Assembly: GCA_035236585.1 (NCBI GenBank)
Contig: CP141127.1
Location: 75,621,495 to 75,685,494 of the forward strand
DNA: 64,000 nucleotides
Origin: Warburgia ugandensis
Lineage: Eukaryota; Streptophyta; Magnoliopsida; Canellales; Canellaceae
Direction: 5' to 3'
The translations under genes were made by a program, and so were the position numbers. The notes beneath the pieces were generated by a model that saw nothing but the letters and a program-made list of their open reading frames with translations, ran no database searches and was not told the DNA's origin. Of this stretch, positions 24,421 through 38,848 are shown one piece after another. Position 1 is the stretch's first letter. Each line of letters starts with the position of its first letter.

Positions 24421-24910
24421 TGTTAGAATTTTTCTATTTTCTATAGTCCTTAACATTTAAAATTCAAAAATCAGTCATGGTATCATGTTGATAACTGATG
24501 CCCAATCACTAGTTTAAATGGTGTGGTAATAACTAACTTAAAATTGACCATTAAAAGAGAAAAATGGTTTTCAATAGTTGACATCTTAGATGGAAGGATA
24601 ATTGCAATTATTATTTTGTCTATTTAAGGGTCCCTAATTCTCGCAATGCGTTGAGTTGTTACTCAATTTTTTCCATCACTAAGAATTAGAAAAACTCCAC
24701 AAACGATCCAAATCATCTGTTATAGCTAAAGGTAAGTAGCCATAGTATTTTGCTTCCCCAGGTCTTATAATTTGTAATTCGTATAAACATTTTGAGATTA
24801 CTAAGGTTTACTCAACATCTTTAAATAATTTCACGTTGCAACTTAAGTAAAATCAAGAAATAAAATTCCTATTATTGTTCCATAATTTAATTTTACCTAC
24901 AGTTTAAAAC
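24421..24910 (+). repeat. 3' LTR of the plus-strand copia half (outer end approximate)
   Basis: Starts TGTTAGAATTTTTCTATTTT after the polypurine tract. Contains GGGTCCCTAATTC (about 24629-24641) and the 'AGCTAAAGGTAAGTAG' block (24724-24739) shared with the opposite-strand LTR at 20250-20795. A TATA-like stretch 'TCTATTTAAGG' (24619-24629) lies just upstream of GGGTCCC. The end is estimated. Confidence 0.7.
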
Positions 24911-24959
24911 AAAAACATCATAAATTAGGAATACAAAGTTAATACGTGATTTTAATCAA

Positions 24960-25240
24960 TAGATGTGCATATCCATCAAGACCACAAGCAAGACCCAAAG
25001 ACAGATCTATATATCCATCAAATAGATAGTAACACTTTGCCTTAAGGGTTAATCCTAGTGCTGATATTCACAGCACTAATTAATCCAAAAATGCCCAAAA
25101 CAATAGCCACAACAACAACAATGATGGATTTTACAAAGAGTTCAGGCTTCATTATTCCCATCAATGCCACACTAAAACCACTCTTTGATGTCCCATATGC
25201 TGCTCCAATACTTGGAAAAGACATCGACATCCATAGATCT
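24960..25240 (-). pseudogene. V-type H+-ATPase subunit c (proteolipid) gene fragment
   Basis: The minus frame 25230-25042 reads '[18 protein letters not shown]', '[15 protein letters not shown]' and '[18 protein letters not shown]', a match to the first and second transmembrane segments and loop of plant vacuolar ATPase subunit c (family wording GAAYGTAKSG...MRPEL..KSI...LGIYGLI.AVIISTGINP). One extra base then makes a TAA; in the next frame it continues '[20 protein letters not shown]', the start of the third segment, to about 24965. An AG acceptor-like 'TTTTCTAG' sits at about 25252-25259. The N-terminus, fourth segment and the essential Glu are absent. Non-functional. Confidence 0.85.
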
Positions 25241-25259
25241 CCATCAAAACACCTAGAAA

Positions 25260-28200
25260 ATGAAATTGGGGAAAGAAAAAGAAGAGATTAGGAGAGTTAT
25301 TTTTAAAGGGGAAAACTAGGATTGTTAGGTGCCTCCTAAAAATGTGGTGGTTTCATTGTCAACAAAGGAAGACATTTTTTTTTACAAGGTCTAGAAAGAA
25401 AGTGGTTGGATCTTAGTTGTGTCTAGAGAAGAGATAGAGAAGGTGTTTATTCTCTCTTCGTGGATTTTGATCACATGTATGTGTGGGTGAAGGAGGAGAG
25501 AGACAAAAACCCCAAAGGAGGGAAAGGTATTATGGGGTTTTGTAAAAAAAAAAGGTAAGTCTGCAAAGTATCATGTGATGGCTTGTGATCTAACTTTTCA
25601 TCTAGTTTAATGGAATTTACCTATTTGAAGGATTGATTTGAAATTGGGTCAAACCTCAAGGGCCTAATTGAGAGTGATCCAAACAACAGGGGTGTTCTTA
25701 GTATTTTAATAGGCTTCTAAAATCTTCTTCCTCAAACTACAACCCAACCCAATCTTATTCTTTGCTATTTCCTTCCACTTCCAAATCCCCATAGATGGGT
25801 TTCTACAAAGGAAGGAATAACTCTTGCCTTCATTAACGTCAGGGTAACAAAGGATAAAAAAACACTATTGACTAATACCAGCCACATTAGCTAAAATAGA
25901 TCTCATTAAGCGCCATCTACAATTAGGGTTCTATTGAAACCAAAAGTTAAATTGAGGGTGCAATTGAAGAAAATTAAAATTAAAGTATAAATAGCACTCA
26001 AATAATTCAAAATTTTCAAGTAATTAAGCCTTATTATTTTTCCATATTTTTTCTTTTCTTTTCTTTTCTTTTTTATCTACTACAAACCCCTAAAGTTTCC
26101 TAATAAGAGTCCACGAATCCCTATCAGGCCATTCCTAATATCATGAGTGGTTTAGATCTATGAAAAGTTATCACTATGATGAAAACAAGATGGTGTGGAC
26201 TGCTTTCATGCTTTTGAGCGTGGACTCCTATTAATATTGACACCTAAAACTTTAACTTTCTAACATATACATGCTCAATAGGAGAGGAAGGAGTGTACTT
26301 GAATATTTCTTGCATGGTGAAACTATCTCATCATATTAGAAATGGCTTAGATAGGTTAGATGTGAAATTTCATTCCCGTCAAATGTTTCTAGCATATGTT
26401 TCTTTAGGTAAAAAAATCTTGACTGTCCCAATTTGTTATGTTTTATCAAAGATCTAGAACATATGGCTAGGTTTGTCCAAATACATTTACTTCTCATGGG
26501 TTACCTATTTTTTATATCCTAAAAATGATGAACACCTTCAATTTGCAAAAAAGTAATGTACCATACAAGAAAAACAAGTCATGTACTGTTTCCTCTCTTA
26601 TAAGCATGTACTCTTCCTGCTTATCTTCCTCTAACTTTAATTAATATTGAGCTCCAATGATTATTTTTGACACAAGTAAGCTCCACTAGAATCCCAAAAA
26701 TATCTCTTTCTTCCTAAGCTATCTCATTAATCTTCTTCTAGTTCTAATTGTTCCTATAATATAATATTTTCTATCTACAATATCCTAAAGCAATAAGTTT
26801 TCAACCAACTCTCTATCATTTTGCCACATGTCCTCCTCTTTTTGAGTTTTTAAAGTTTTTCTCTCTATTTTGACAACAAATCCCTAAATTCTTCCTCCCT
26901 TTAAACTTTTCAATTTATCTTCTTCTAATTTTTAGCTATTCTTATAATGTAATATTAAACTCAAATGATTATTTTCACATAAGTAGGCCCAATCTGAATC
27001 CCTAAATTTCTTTTTTTCTCTAAGCTACCTTTATTATCTTCTTCTAATTTTGAGCCTAATCAAATCATCATTAATACAAAAATCCAAAAGCTTGAGAATA
27101 TAATAAAATTTGAGTGGAAACATTAGGCCAAAGGTAAGAAAAAATGATAAATTTGAGGATGGATAGTAAAACACCTTTAGTATGTTTACCTAGGCACAAT
27201 AATATAGTTTTCTACCCAAGTCTCCACTGTTTGCTACATGGCACTCGTGTCATTTATCTTTGTCCTCCTTTTTTGAATTTTCAAAGGCTTTTTCTTTTTT
27301 CCTTTTCTCTATCAGAAATCCCCAAATTCTGTCTTTCCAACCTTTCCTACTTATCTTCTTCTAACTTTAGTTATCCATAAGTATGCTTCTCTTGAATCCT
27401 TGAAATCTTTCTTTCTATCATATCCATAGGGAAACTTCCTTAGGAAACTTTCCAATTATATACTTTTTTATTAATTTTCATAGCAATAGCTATAATAAAA
27501 AATATACTAGAATTGATTATTTTGAAATTTTTACTGAGTAAGACAAAGAAAATCCCATTGTCATTTAAAAAGAAACATTTTCACATAATTTTATGACTTT
27601 ATTGTCTTTGTACCAATGACAAGACATGAAGGAAAATGGATATAATAGGTTTTCTTTCTGCAGAGCCACCATGTCTTATGATTTTTGCATGCTAGATGCT
27701 CAAACTTGCCTAGATGCTTCCACCTTCAATAGATTCTTTCACATATTGTCTGCTAAGCTTTGGAAGAGCTATGGGTTGATGTTCATCAAAAGATTATGGA
27801 CAAACATAGGATTGCTACATCTCCTAATTTTTGAGTTCGAGATGATGGCATCAAAGTTCGTATGGTTGAGTAGTCTCTACATTGGTGGTCTATAGGTTTC
27901 AATTGAGGAGGTAGGCCTAGCTGAGGCCATATTAGAGAGATGCTTCACACACTTATCCATCGAAAAAGGATTGTTATCACATTGTTGCTACCACGATGGA
28001 GGATGTCTTAAGACATCATTAGTAGTAGCTAATTTCTAAATTGCATGTGTTTGGTCCTCTTGTCCAACACTTTCGTCATGTCATATTGGGGTGTAAATTT
28101 GAAGCACACCACAGTCACATGGTTGAAGACAACAACTTGTTTTTGTCCTTGGGAGACCTATGCTATAGGTACATTCTCCATGTTTTATCTACATTTTTTA

Positions 28201-28787
28201 TAGGCAATAGTCCCTTATATAGAGGAAGATACTTATTATGTGTCATAATAATATTTTTAAGTTCAAGGCATTGGTGATCTTAGAAAACATATGTATCAAA
28301 TTTATTTTGATGTATATGTATTTAATATAAGATATTTTCAAAATATGTTTTGAAAATGATTTAAATTTCATTAAGATGGAGCCCACTGTACTTAATGTAC
28401 AAATGTGACTAGTATAGGGGTAAGTAGGTCCACACACCCCATGTTCGTGTCACAATTGAATATAGGTAAGTGAAATGGTGAAATGGTAATTTGCTTATAA
28501 GTATAAAATGGTAATTTAATCACAAGGATACTTATGTAATTAAACTTCTAACCTATGTAGTATATATGTGGTTATTGGTGGGTGGATTCACTTGATGCCA
28601 TATCATCTCTGGCATCAAAAAGTGTCCTGAAGGTTTTTGGAGAATTTGATTGAAATTAGAAAAATGGTTTCCTATAATTGGAAACCGAGAGAGATATTAT
28701 ACTTTGAAGGTTCCTAGAAGATCACAATTAAAGACCTAAATGGGTTCAAGACAAGTTGAAAGATTTCCTAACTTAAAAATCACTTGG
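25260..28787. other. Unassigned AT-rich region
   Basis: No transposon domain or gene is recognised. Open frames at 27144-27380, 27626-27895 and 28041-28277 are short and match no family I know. A degenerate long-period repeat occupies about 26590-27420. Sequence up to 28787 is the DNA into which CACTA-2 inserted. Confidence 0.4.
26590..27420 (+). repeat. Degenerate long-period direct repeat
   Basis: Blocks recur in the same order: 'CTTATCTTC.TCTAACTTTA' (26617, 26913 in diverged form, 27349), 'ACA.AAGTA.GC' followed by 'GAATCC..AAA.ATCT.TTTC' (26671, 26979, 27378) and 'GTCCTCCT.TTTTGA.TTTT.AAAG' (26829, 27261). Unit spacing is irregular, about 300-430 bp. Confidence 0.5.
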
Positions 28788-28817
28788 TACTACTAAAATT
28801 GGTGTTTTCAAAGATAG
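28788..28817 (+). repeat. Left terminal inverted repeat of CACTA-2
   Basis: TACTACTAAAATTGGTGTTT; the first base has changed from C to T. It aligns without gaps to the reverse complement of 54589-54618. Confidence 0.8.
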
Positions 28818-28819
28818 GA

Positions 28820-29276
28820 AAAAAAAGAAATTTTTCATACAATTGTCTTAGGAAAAAAAAAAAATCTTATATGGTACAAAAATTGTATTAAGAAATCCTA
28901 CTTAATAAGATAATTTTCCAAAAACTATCTTAAGAAGTCATTGGAGATGGTTAAAATTTTTGAAGATTTTTGTTGGAAGAACTTAAAAATTGTGGGAAAC
29001 CATCTTAAAAAATCCTACTTAAGAAGATAATTACAAAAACCTTCTTAAAAAATATGAATTAAGAAGACAATTTGGGAAATTGTCTTGAAAAAGCATGACT
29101 AAGAAGACACTTTTGGAAAACTACCTTAGAAAATATAGAGTTAAGAAGACAGTTCTTAAAAATTGTATTAAAACATATTGTGTTAAGAAGATGGTTAACT
29201 AAACCAAGTTAAAAAATGACATTTGAGGAGAAGGTTTTGGGGATTGTTGTAAAAGACCTACATATCAATATAGTCT
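28820..29276 (+). repeat. Left subterminal repeat array of CACTA-2
   Basis: Repeated words of the type AAGA(T/C)(A/G)(G/A)TTTT..AAAA and AAA.C(C/T)(A/G)TCTTAA in both orientations (for example TAAGATAATTTTCCAAAAACT and AACTATCTTAAGAAG). The array continues after the solo LTR at 31825-31862 (AACTGTCTTTGAAAAC). The word differs from the AAGTCG word of CACTA-1. Confidence 0.8.
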
Positions 29277-31824
<2,548 letters not shown>

Positions 31825-32340
31825 AGTTTTCTAAAACTGTCTTTGAAAACATTCTTATAAAACATGGCATTGTACAATCCTTCTCTTTCCTGTCTTCAAT
31901 CCATCGACTATCTTCATCTAGTTGCATCAGATTGTGTAAATAGCCTGAAGCTCCTCTAGGTGCATTTTCTCTCTAATGAGCTTCAACTAAAAGACTATGA
32001 TTAGATTGGATTTACGCATGTTTTATCTTTGAACTTGTACTATTTTAACCGATATCAGAGTGGTTAGTCTTTCTTGTTTATGTCATATTTTATTTGCATG
32101 ATTATGGGTAGAAAATTCCTTTTCTAAAGTTTTTCCTTCTTGTGTATTGATCTTTCATGTTTGCATTAGTCTTTTTGTACTAACCTAGAGATGAAAATTT
32201 TCCATGTACGCATATGAGTTATTTCGAACATTTTCTTCACATGCCCAGTGTTTGCTAAATTGCCAACCCGAGTTCATTAATCTTTCAAGTCTAAAAAGTC
32301 TTCACACACATTTGAGCTTTGATTTTTAGACAAAATGAAC

Positions 32341-33064
32341 AATAATGCTTAGATGACCACAGCAAGATCATTAAGAGATTGTGAGGAGGGAACAGAAAAG
32401 TTCAAATGTTTGCATTTAGGTAGTGGTGATTATAATTGCATGTGTTGTCTATGCTTAAGATGTAAAAACTTAAGAAAGGTAACTATGGGAAAGATGAGAG
32501 AATGTTTGTGCTTCAATGGAGTCGATGAAAGCTATCATTCCTAGACCTAGGATGGAGAAGAATTCCTCATGGGCCCTTGAATAAGGTGGAAAGATACGAA
32601 TATGAAGACATTCTATAAAGTGTTGCAAATAGCACAGTTACTTCGATGTTTCAAGATACATACGGTGACTTCTAGGAAAACCCTAAACAATTCTAAATTA
32701 CAATGGAGGAAGTTGATGACCTATCATACCCTGGGTTGTACAAATTATACTAAGTTATCTGCAGTGATAGAACTGTACAACATGAATGATTTTTTGGATC
32801 AAGATATTACAAAAGTCTTAAAAGTGGTGGGTAAATTACTATCTAAGGAGAATAAACTAGCAAGGTCCGCATGAGAGGCAAAAAAAATCCTAGCTATACT
32901 AAGGTTAAAGTATAAGATGATACATGCTTGTTACAATTTTTTACCATTGTAATGTATGAAGAGAAGTTCATGATGTTAACTACGTTGATATCAGGTAACA
33001 AATAACCAGGGAACAACATTGATGTTTTCTTGGCTCTTTTAATCAAAGTTCTTACAACACTATG
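32341..33064 (+). pseudogene. TNP2 transposase, N-terminal part (CACTA-2)
   Basis: Begins with the transposase-associated domain: 'SGDYNCMCCLCLRCKNL', 'MRECLCFNGVDESYH' and 'DGEEFLMGP' (32420-32580). A next block reads 'LGCTNYTKLSAVIELYNMN', 'LLSKENKLARSA', then 'EAKKILAILRLKYKMIHAC' (32720-32940), and finally 'PGNNIDVFLALLIKVLTTLW' split by stops and a frameshift (33000-33064). These are consecutive segments of plant CACTA TNP2 proteins. The reading breaks at 33064 where an LTR is inserted and resumes at 36062 with the next expected residues. Confidence 0.85.
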
Positions 33065-36060
33065 GGATTTAAGTGATGGATATAGAATTAGTACATATAA
33101 TACCTCTTTATTTAGCATGTTTTAGCCCTTATTTTATCATAAATATCACCAATTAGGGTTATTTTTACACTTTGCAGGATTAGGGTACAATTGTAAAAAA
33201 AGGGTTTTCTTGTATTCCAAATCCTAAAAGATGGATAATCTAAAGTCCGAACAAAGTTATGGGCCCACTTACCAAACTTAGTGAAGTCCACAAGTTTAAA
33301 ATGTAGAACGAGTATCATTATCATTTTTAGCACAATTAGCAACCCTAAAAACATCGTCAAACCTTATCTGCAAAAAAAAGATATCACTATCAAAACATAA
33401 GGTGGTAGAACTTCTCCTTGCAATCATACATGTATTACACCACCTTTGGAGAGCTTCTAAGTGAAGGTTGATAGCCACATAAGTAAAATGAAGAAAGCAA
33501 GTGAATCACACTCAAGCCCGGGCCCATAGGAGACCTAAATCCTTCACTTTCTCTCTCTGCACTTTAGAATTGGAATCACTTACATGTGTACCACGAAATT
33601 CTCATGCAAAAGTGGCTGATTCCGCTTCAACCCACATGAATTACATGAAGTACTTAGTGATATTTGCAAAGAAAAATAATGAGATGAGGAGAGAGACAAA
33701 CAATGAGAAATCTACAAACAGTTTTCATCTAGGAATTTCAAAAAAGAGTGACTAAGATTATTCCACATCTAAGAACAACCTAAAGTAACCAATGGGAATT
33801 CATATGAGTTAGGGTTGACCAATAAAAATTATTCCTCAAGAGAGAGAAGATTGAACCATGATTGGTGGAGAAAATTTTGGCGGGTTGTCCACCATTTTTC
33901 AAGGAGGAGAAAACGTGTTCTCCTTAGGGAAAAACATGTTTTTCACTTAAATATGATTGGATATAGGAAAAAATAGTGGTTTAAGGAGAAAATAAAGGAG
34001 GGGAATCAGTTTGGATAAGAAAATTTCTAAGGAATCCTATCCATACATCGTAAGGCATACTAATCTAAGGGATGAGAAGGAATGAGACATTAAACTATAT
34101 CTTACTAGTGGGAGACATCAAAGAGATCTCCTTTGCCCATTTAGGGCTGAAAATGATCTAAGGGATGGAAGGTGGATAAGGAGATAGGACAAGAAGCTAT
34201 GAGAGGAAGAATAGATAAGAAGAAGATAGGAGGGAGTTTTCTTAAGGAAACCTCCTCCTTAAGTCTCCATGTGAACTACAAAAGAAGAAGAGTTGAACGC
34301 TTCAAGAGATTCCCATTTTAATATTCAAAGCAAACCACAAATTCCCCCTTGTTCTTAAATGCTTAAAATCATTGGGCAAGGCTAGTGCAGGAGGTGTGCA
34401 TTGAAGTATTCAATGAGACAAGGCGAAAAAATGTTGGAAGGAGATTGATGGTGTCATGTTTGTCTTTTGTTAAGTGGAAGTGGGTTGGTGCATGTTTAGT
34501 TTCATGTGGGGTCATAAAGAGGCAAGTCCTATACTTTAATCCAATAAAGGGAAAAAGAAAGGAGGTATCTGCTTGGGTTTTGTCCTCATCATGTAGCTGC
34601 CCAAGAGCATCTCCTAAAGAAACACATCTAATTGAAGGTGTAAAGATGAAGGAGCGGCTTGTTGTCTTTTTCAAGTAGCTGCCTTCTTAAACACTTTGTA
34701 TGTCACATTGTGGGAAAGGAGGTGAAGCAAGTAGCTCCATCATAATCTTTACCTCTTCACGTGGGATGTAAGAAGAGAAGAAAGGGAGGCAACTGCTTGG
34801 CTTTTATTTAGGCAGATGCCAAAGCATAAAGTGGTGAGAAGAGTTTTGTGCATGGAAATAGAGGGAGATGCTTGGGTGTAAGGAGACATAGTTGATCCAT
34901 GAAGCACTTTGGTGATAAGGGTTAGGCGCGCAATACATTGGACTTTGGTTTATGCATTAATCTAAAGGGCATTGGGTTGTGCATGTTTTAGTAAGTTGAA
35001 TGTTGGTTGTATGTGAAATACATGGTTGACATGTGTGCATGAAATACATGATAGTGGTTAGGTGGTGAGTTATTTCTCTTAGGTTGTGACTATTGGATCG
35101 TGTTCTATTTATTTCTTGAGTGATACAACAAGCAGAAGGCAAATGTAGATTATGAAAGCAGGTTGTGGCGTAGTTTGAAGCAAGTTCAAAAATGATCTCA
35201 TTGGGTGACATCATAGGAAAGTTGGTGATATCTCTTTCATTCCATAGGAAAGTTTAGTTTCTTTTTGTTTTTTCTTTGTATAATTCTTGTACTTGGATTC
35301 TTACATTCCTTTAAATTTGAAGAGATGAAAGTTCTCTTTTCCTTTCATTATTAGTAAGTTCTTTATTTTATGATTATGTTATTCATGCTTTTGTTAGTTG
35401 TTGGATGTAGTTTAGTTTTATTTACACTTGTATGTTAAATTAGTCACCTAGGGATTATATTGATAAATAAGTTAGAATAAGATATTCTTTAGATTCGATA
35501 ATTATAGACTAAATTACATCACAATATTAATATTAGGTTTATAGTACTCTAATTTTACATGCTCTATGATTGCTTGAAATAAAGAGATATGGAGTATAGT
35601 AAGAAAGAGGGTCTATGTGAGAATCTTTGATAAACGGTTCCCTAAGAAGACAAGCTATACTTTGAATAAGTATAATGCCAAGCTAAGAAACTGATATTAA
35701 GAAAATCATAAAAAGAGAACATTAAAAGAATTATCTATTGTGTATTAGAAACATCATGCTTCTAATTACACGAGCAAAAATAACCTAAATAGCTTAATTC
35801 TTGAAAGTATTGATTTCTAATGTATTTGAACTTTGGTTCCTAGAGTTAGATTTGATTTCATGTTGGTTATGTACACTCTTTGATTTTGATTATTTTTAGA
35901 TAATTAATTTACATTAAAAAATCATTTGTCTAGCTTAAAGTAACTAAACTAGTTTTAATTAAAATTCATTTATCAATAGAGCCTCTTTAGATTGACATGT
36001 AGTTGTCGTGTCCATGCTATGATTGACTAGTGCACTTGTGATAATTTTTAAAAGACATCA
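33065..36060 (+). repeat. LTR-like insertion (about 3.0 kb) inside TNP2
   Basis: TNP2 coding stops after 'LTTLW' and restarts with 'VKAYDAYKKESF' at 36068, so the intervening sequence is an insertion. It starts GGATTTAAGTG, a possible mutated TGTTTAAGTG, and ends with a tail like the other LTRs: 'CCTCTTTAGATTGACATG', then 'GTGCACTTGTGATAA', then 'GACATCA'. Flanking CTATG (33060-33064) and ATATG (36061-36065) could be the target duplication. It is diverged from the better-preserved LTRs. Open frames within it (for example 34369-34678 on both strands) match nothing known. Confidence 0.65.
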
Positions 36061-36640
36061 ATATGGGTCAAAGCTTATGATGCATACAAGAAAGAGTCAT
36101 TCACCTTGAAGGTTATAATGTTATGGACAAAAAATGACTGCCTTATGTATGGTGATTTGGCAGGATGCATAGTCAAGGGATAAAATGCTTGTCCTATTAG
36201 TACTGACCAAATGTTTGACAGACAACTTAAACATGATATGAAAATGGCGTTCCTAGGTTGCAAAAGACGGTTGCATAGAAACTATTCATACCATTTTGAA
36301 AAGGAAAAATTTAACAACGGCATGAAGACAAGGACATCTACAAATATGTTGACCAAATGCCAAATATTGGAAAAAATTAGAAACCCTTAATGTGTCATGG
36401 GAGAAGAAGAAAGCAACTAAACTACAGATGGCAGCAACTCTAAAAGTTATTGGAAGAAAAAGCTAATATTCTTGGAACTTATGTATTAAAAATCCTTACA
36501 TGTGCTTGATGTCATGCACATTGAGAAAAATTTCTATGAAATCTTGATTAATACCCTGTTTGACATGTTAGAAAAAGAAAATGATGGACTTGTAGCTCTA
36601 ATGGATCTTAATTTGTAAAAACTTTTTGAAGCTCAAAGTC
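36061..36640 (+). pseudogene. TNP2 transposase, central part (CACTA-2)
   Basis: Reads 'VKAYDAYKKESFTLKVIMLW', 'KNDCLMYGDLAGCIVKG', 'MAFLGCKRRLHRNY' and, near 36495-36600, 'DVMHIEKNFYEILINTLFDM' and 'DGLVALMDL'. The D-V-M-H-I-E-K-N string is the most conserved TNP2 signature. It is broken by stops and frame changes near 36160, 36360 and 36470. TNP2 catalyses excision and integration using the CACTA ends; this copy cannot. Confidence 0.88.
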
Positions 36641-36823
36641 TCAGATAGGTACTCTTCACACTTTGGAAACATTGTCTCCATGCCCTGATGCAGTAACTCC
36701 TACCATAACAATACATTTGGTACTGCTAGTGAAAGTTGGAGGATATATTAAAAAATTTTACTACTTTTTCAATGCTTTGTATAAGAGGGTGGTGGGTCCT
36801 TCAAAATTATTAGCCACACAACA

Positions 36824-36826
<3 letters not shown>

Positions 36827-36904
<78 letters not shown>
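36827..36904. repeat. (CT)n microsatellite, 78 bp
   Basis: Uninterrupted CT dinucleotides lying within the TNP2 coding part of CACTA-2, not in an LTR. Confidence 0.98.
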
Positions 36905-36905
<1 letters not shown>

Positions 36906-37760
36906 ACCACACACCTTCATAGCTCTACCTATTCTTCTTTACATCCCTATTTGTCTACCCACACTGCACCATCCCTGTCTGTCTACCCACACTACACCAT
37001 CCCAAGGGGAATATATTGCTTTACATCACTTCATTATAGTGAGTACATGAACTTCCACAAAGCAAGGTATCCAAGAGATGCAATGAAACAAAAGTAGCTA
37101 CAATATGAGCACTATCACACCTTCACTACTTGGCTTTGTTATAAGGTAAAATGAATTAGTTTTTCATTCACTTGTTATTAATTGCATAATATACTAAGTT
37201 ATTAGATTATAACAATCATCCCACTTAATATACATGCGTTTAAGATGAGTGAGATGTTCCAAGTTATATTATATTTGAATCCTTAGGCTAGATGGCAATA
37301 GGACCTCTACCAAAAGTAAAAAGGTATGTTAGATATATAGAATCAATGGTTATCACTTTTACACAAAAGACCGCAATAACTTAAGAGTGCAACATAAAAT
37401 CAAGGTCAGTTTAGTTGCCAATGCTACTTTGTTTTTCAATTGAAAGGACAACAAACCAATTGTGCAAATGATACTTATTATGGGGTTACACGAGAGATAT
37501 GGGTCCTGAATTATACTTGTAGAATGTGGTTGTATTTAAGTGTAATTGGGTGGAGCACAACGAAGATAGTATTAAAATTGATGCCCTTGAATTGACATTG
37601 TTAACCTCAATAAGATTGGTTATAAAAATGATCAATTTATTATGACATCTTAAGCAAAATAAGTATTTTAAATACAAGACATGTGATATGAAATGGTCAA
37701 CTATTTTATTAGCCTCCTTGAGGGGGACTTTTATAATGAAGGCGACCTAGGTGATATTGC

Positions 37761-38220
<460 letters not shown>

Positions 38221-38848
38221 TATTTCTCTTGCGATCTACCCTCCAAATCCCAAACACTACAGTCCATCATCTCCATCCACTATTGGTTTTCTCCAAAGAA
38301 GAAGAAGATAGTAGAAAAATGGAAAATGGAAAAGTCTAAAACTTTCAGTTAATGAATTTTGATGGTTTTTCTCCACCTTGTTTCAAAGACTAATTTGTGA
38401 TAGAAAACCTAAAACCAGATCTATTGGTGCTCAACATAAGGTAGAACCTTTCCCTATTGTATTTCTTAATTTGGAGCATGTTCAAATGTGATGTCAATAA
38501 TGTATAGATCATTATCATGATTGTATAGTTAGACCTAGATCTTGTTTGTATAGATTGAGTGATCCAAAACAAAGGATGCAACTAGGTAATATCAAAGTGA
38601 ATGGAAGCCAACAAACTGATGCTTCAATTGTGACTCAACAAAGGATGCAACTAGTACTAATTTGGCAGAAAGGTTGAGGGAACACATGCCCTATCAAGGT
38701 AGTGAAGAGCTAATTAGTTAGGTACAAAAGGATATATACAATAGAAATCATGAGGCACTGGCTTCTCCATCTTCATAGAGAAAGAGAGTGGCTGGTTGCC
38801 TCTACACTCAAATGGTGTTGTTGTTGGTAGAGCTAGCATGTTAAAGAA
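38221..38848 (+). other. CACTA-2 interior between the TNP2 module and the nested LTR
   Basis: No recognisable domain. A 19-bp phrase, CAAAGGATGCAACTAG, recurs at about 38570-38586 and 38639-38654. It may be the start of the second CACTA gene, whose continuation after the LTR nest is at 48152. Confidence 0.4.

Larger units (their letters stand above)
22417..24910 (+). mobile_element. 3' half of a Ty1/copia element (RT-RNaseH-LTR), plus strand
   Basis: The reading begins in the integrase-RT linker ('VDPIEHQPQQVDD', then 'LLRKSTRVMKSTIFTDCIIYL') and passes through reverse transcriptase and RNase H to a polypurine tract and LTR. Nothing upstream of the linker is present on this strand, exactly complementing the minus-strand half at 16806-20795. 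LTR similarity puts both in one family. Confidence 0.85.

Noticed and set aside
25042-25230. V-ATPase subunit c as a functional gene
   Set aside because: It is only part of the protein, lacks the essential Glu segment and is frameshifted. Called a pseudogene fragment.
27626-27895. 89-codon open frame
   Set aside because: No recognisable family, repeat or domain, and no coding-like neighbour. Not supported as a gene.
32040-32062. 'GATATCAGAGTGG' resembling the initiator-Met primer-binding site of retrotransposons
   Set aside because: It lies between the CACTA-2 subterminal array and TNP2, with no LTR end beside it. Probably chance.
34369-34678. Overlapping open frames of about 100 codons on both strands
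   Set aside because: They lie within the LTR-like insertion in TNP2, overlap on opposite strands and resemble no protein known to me.
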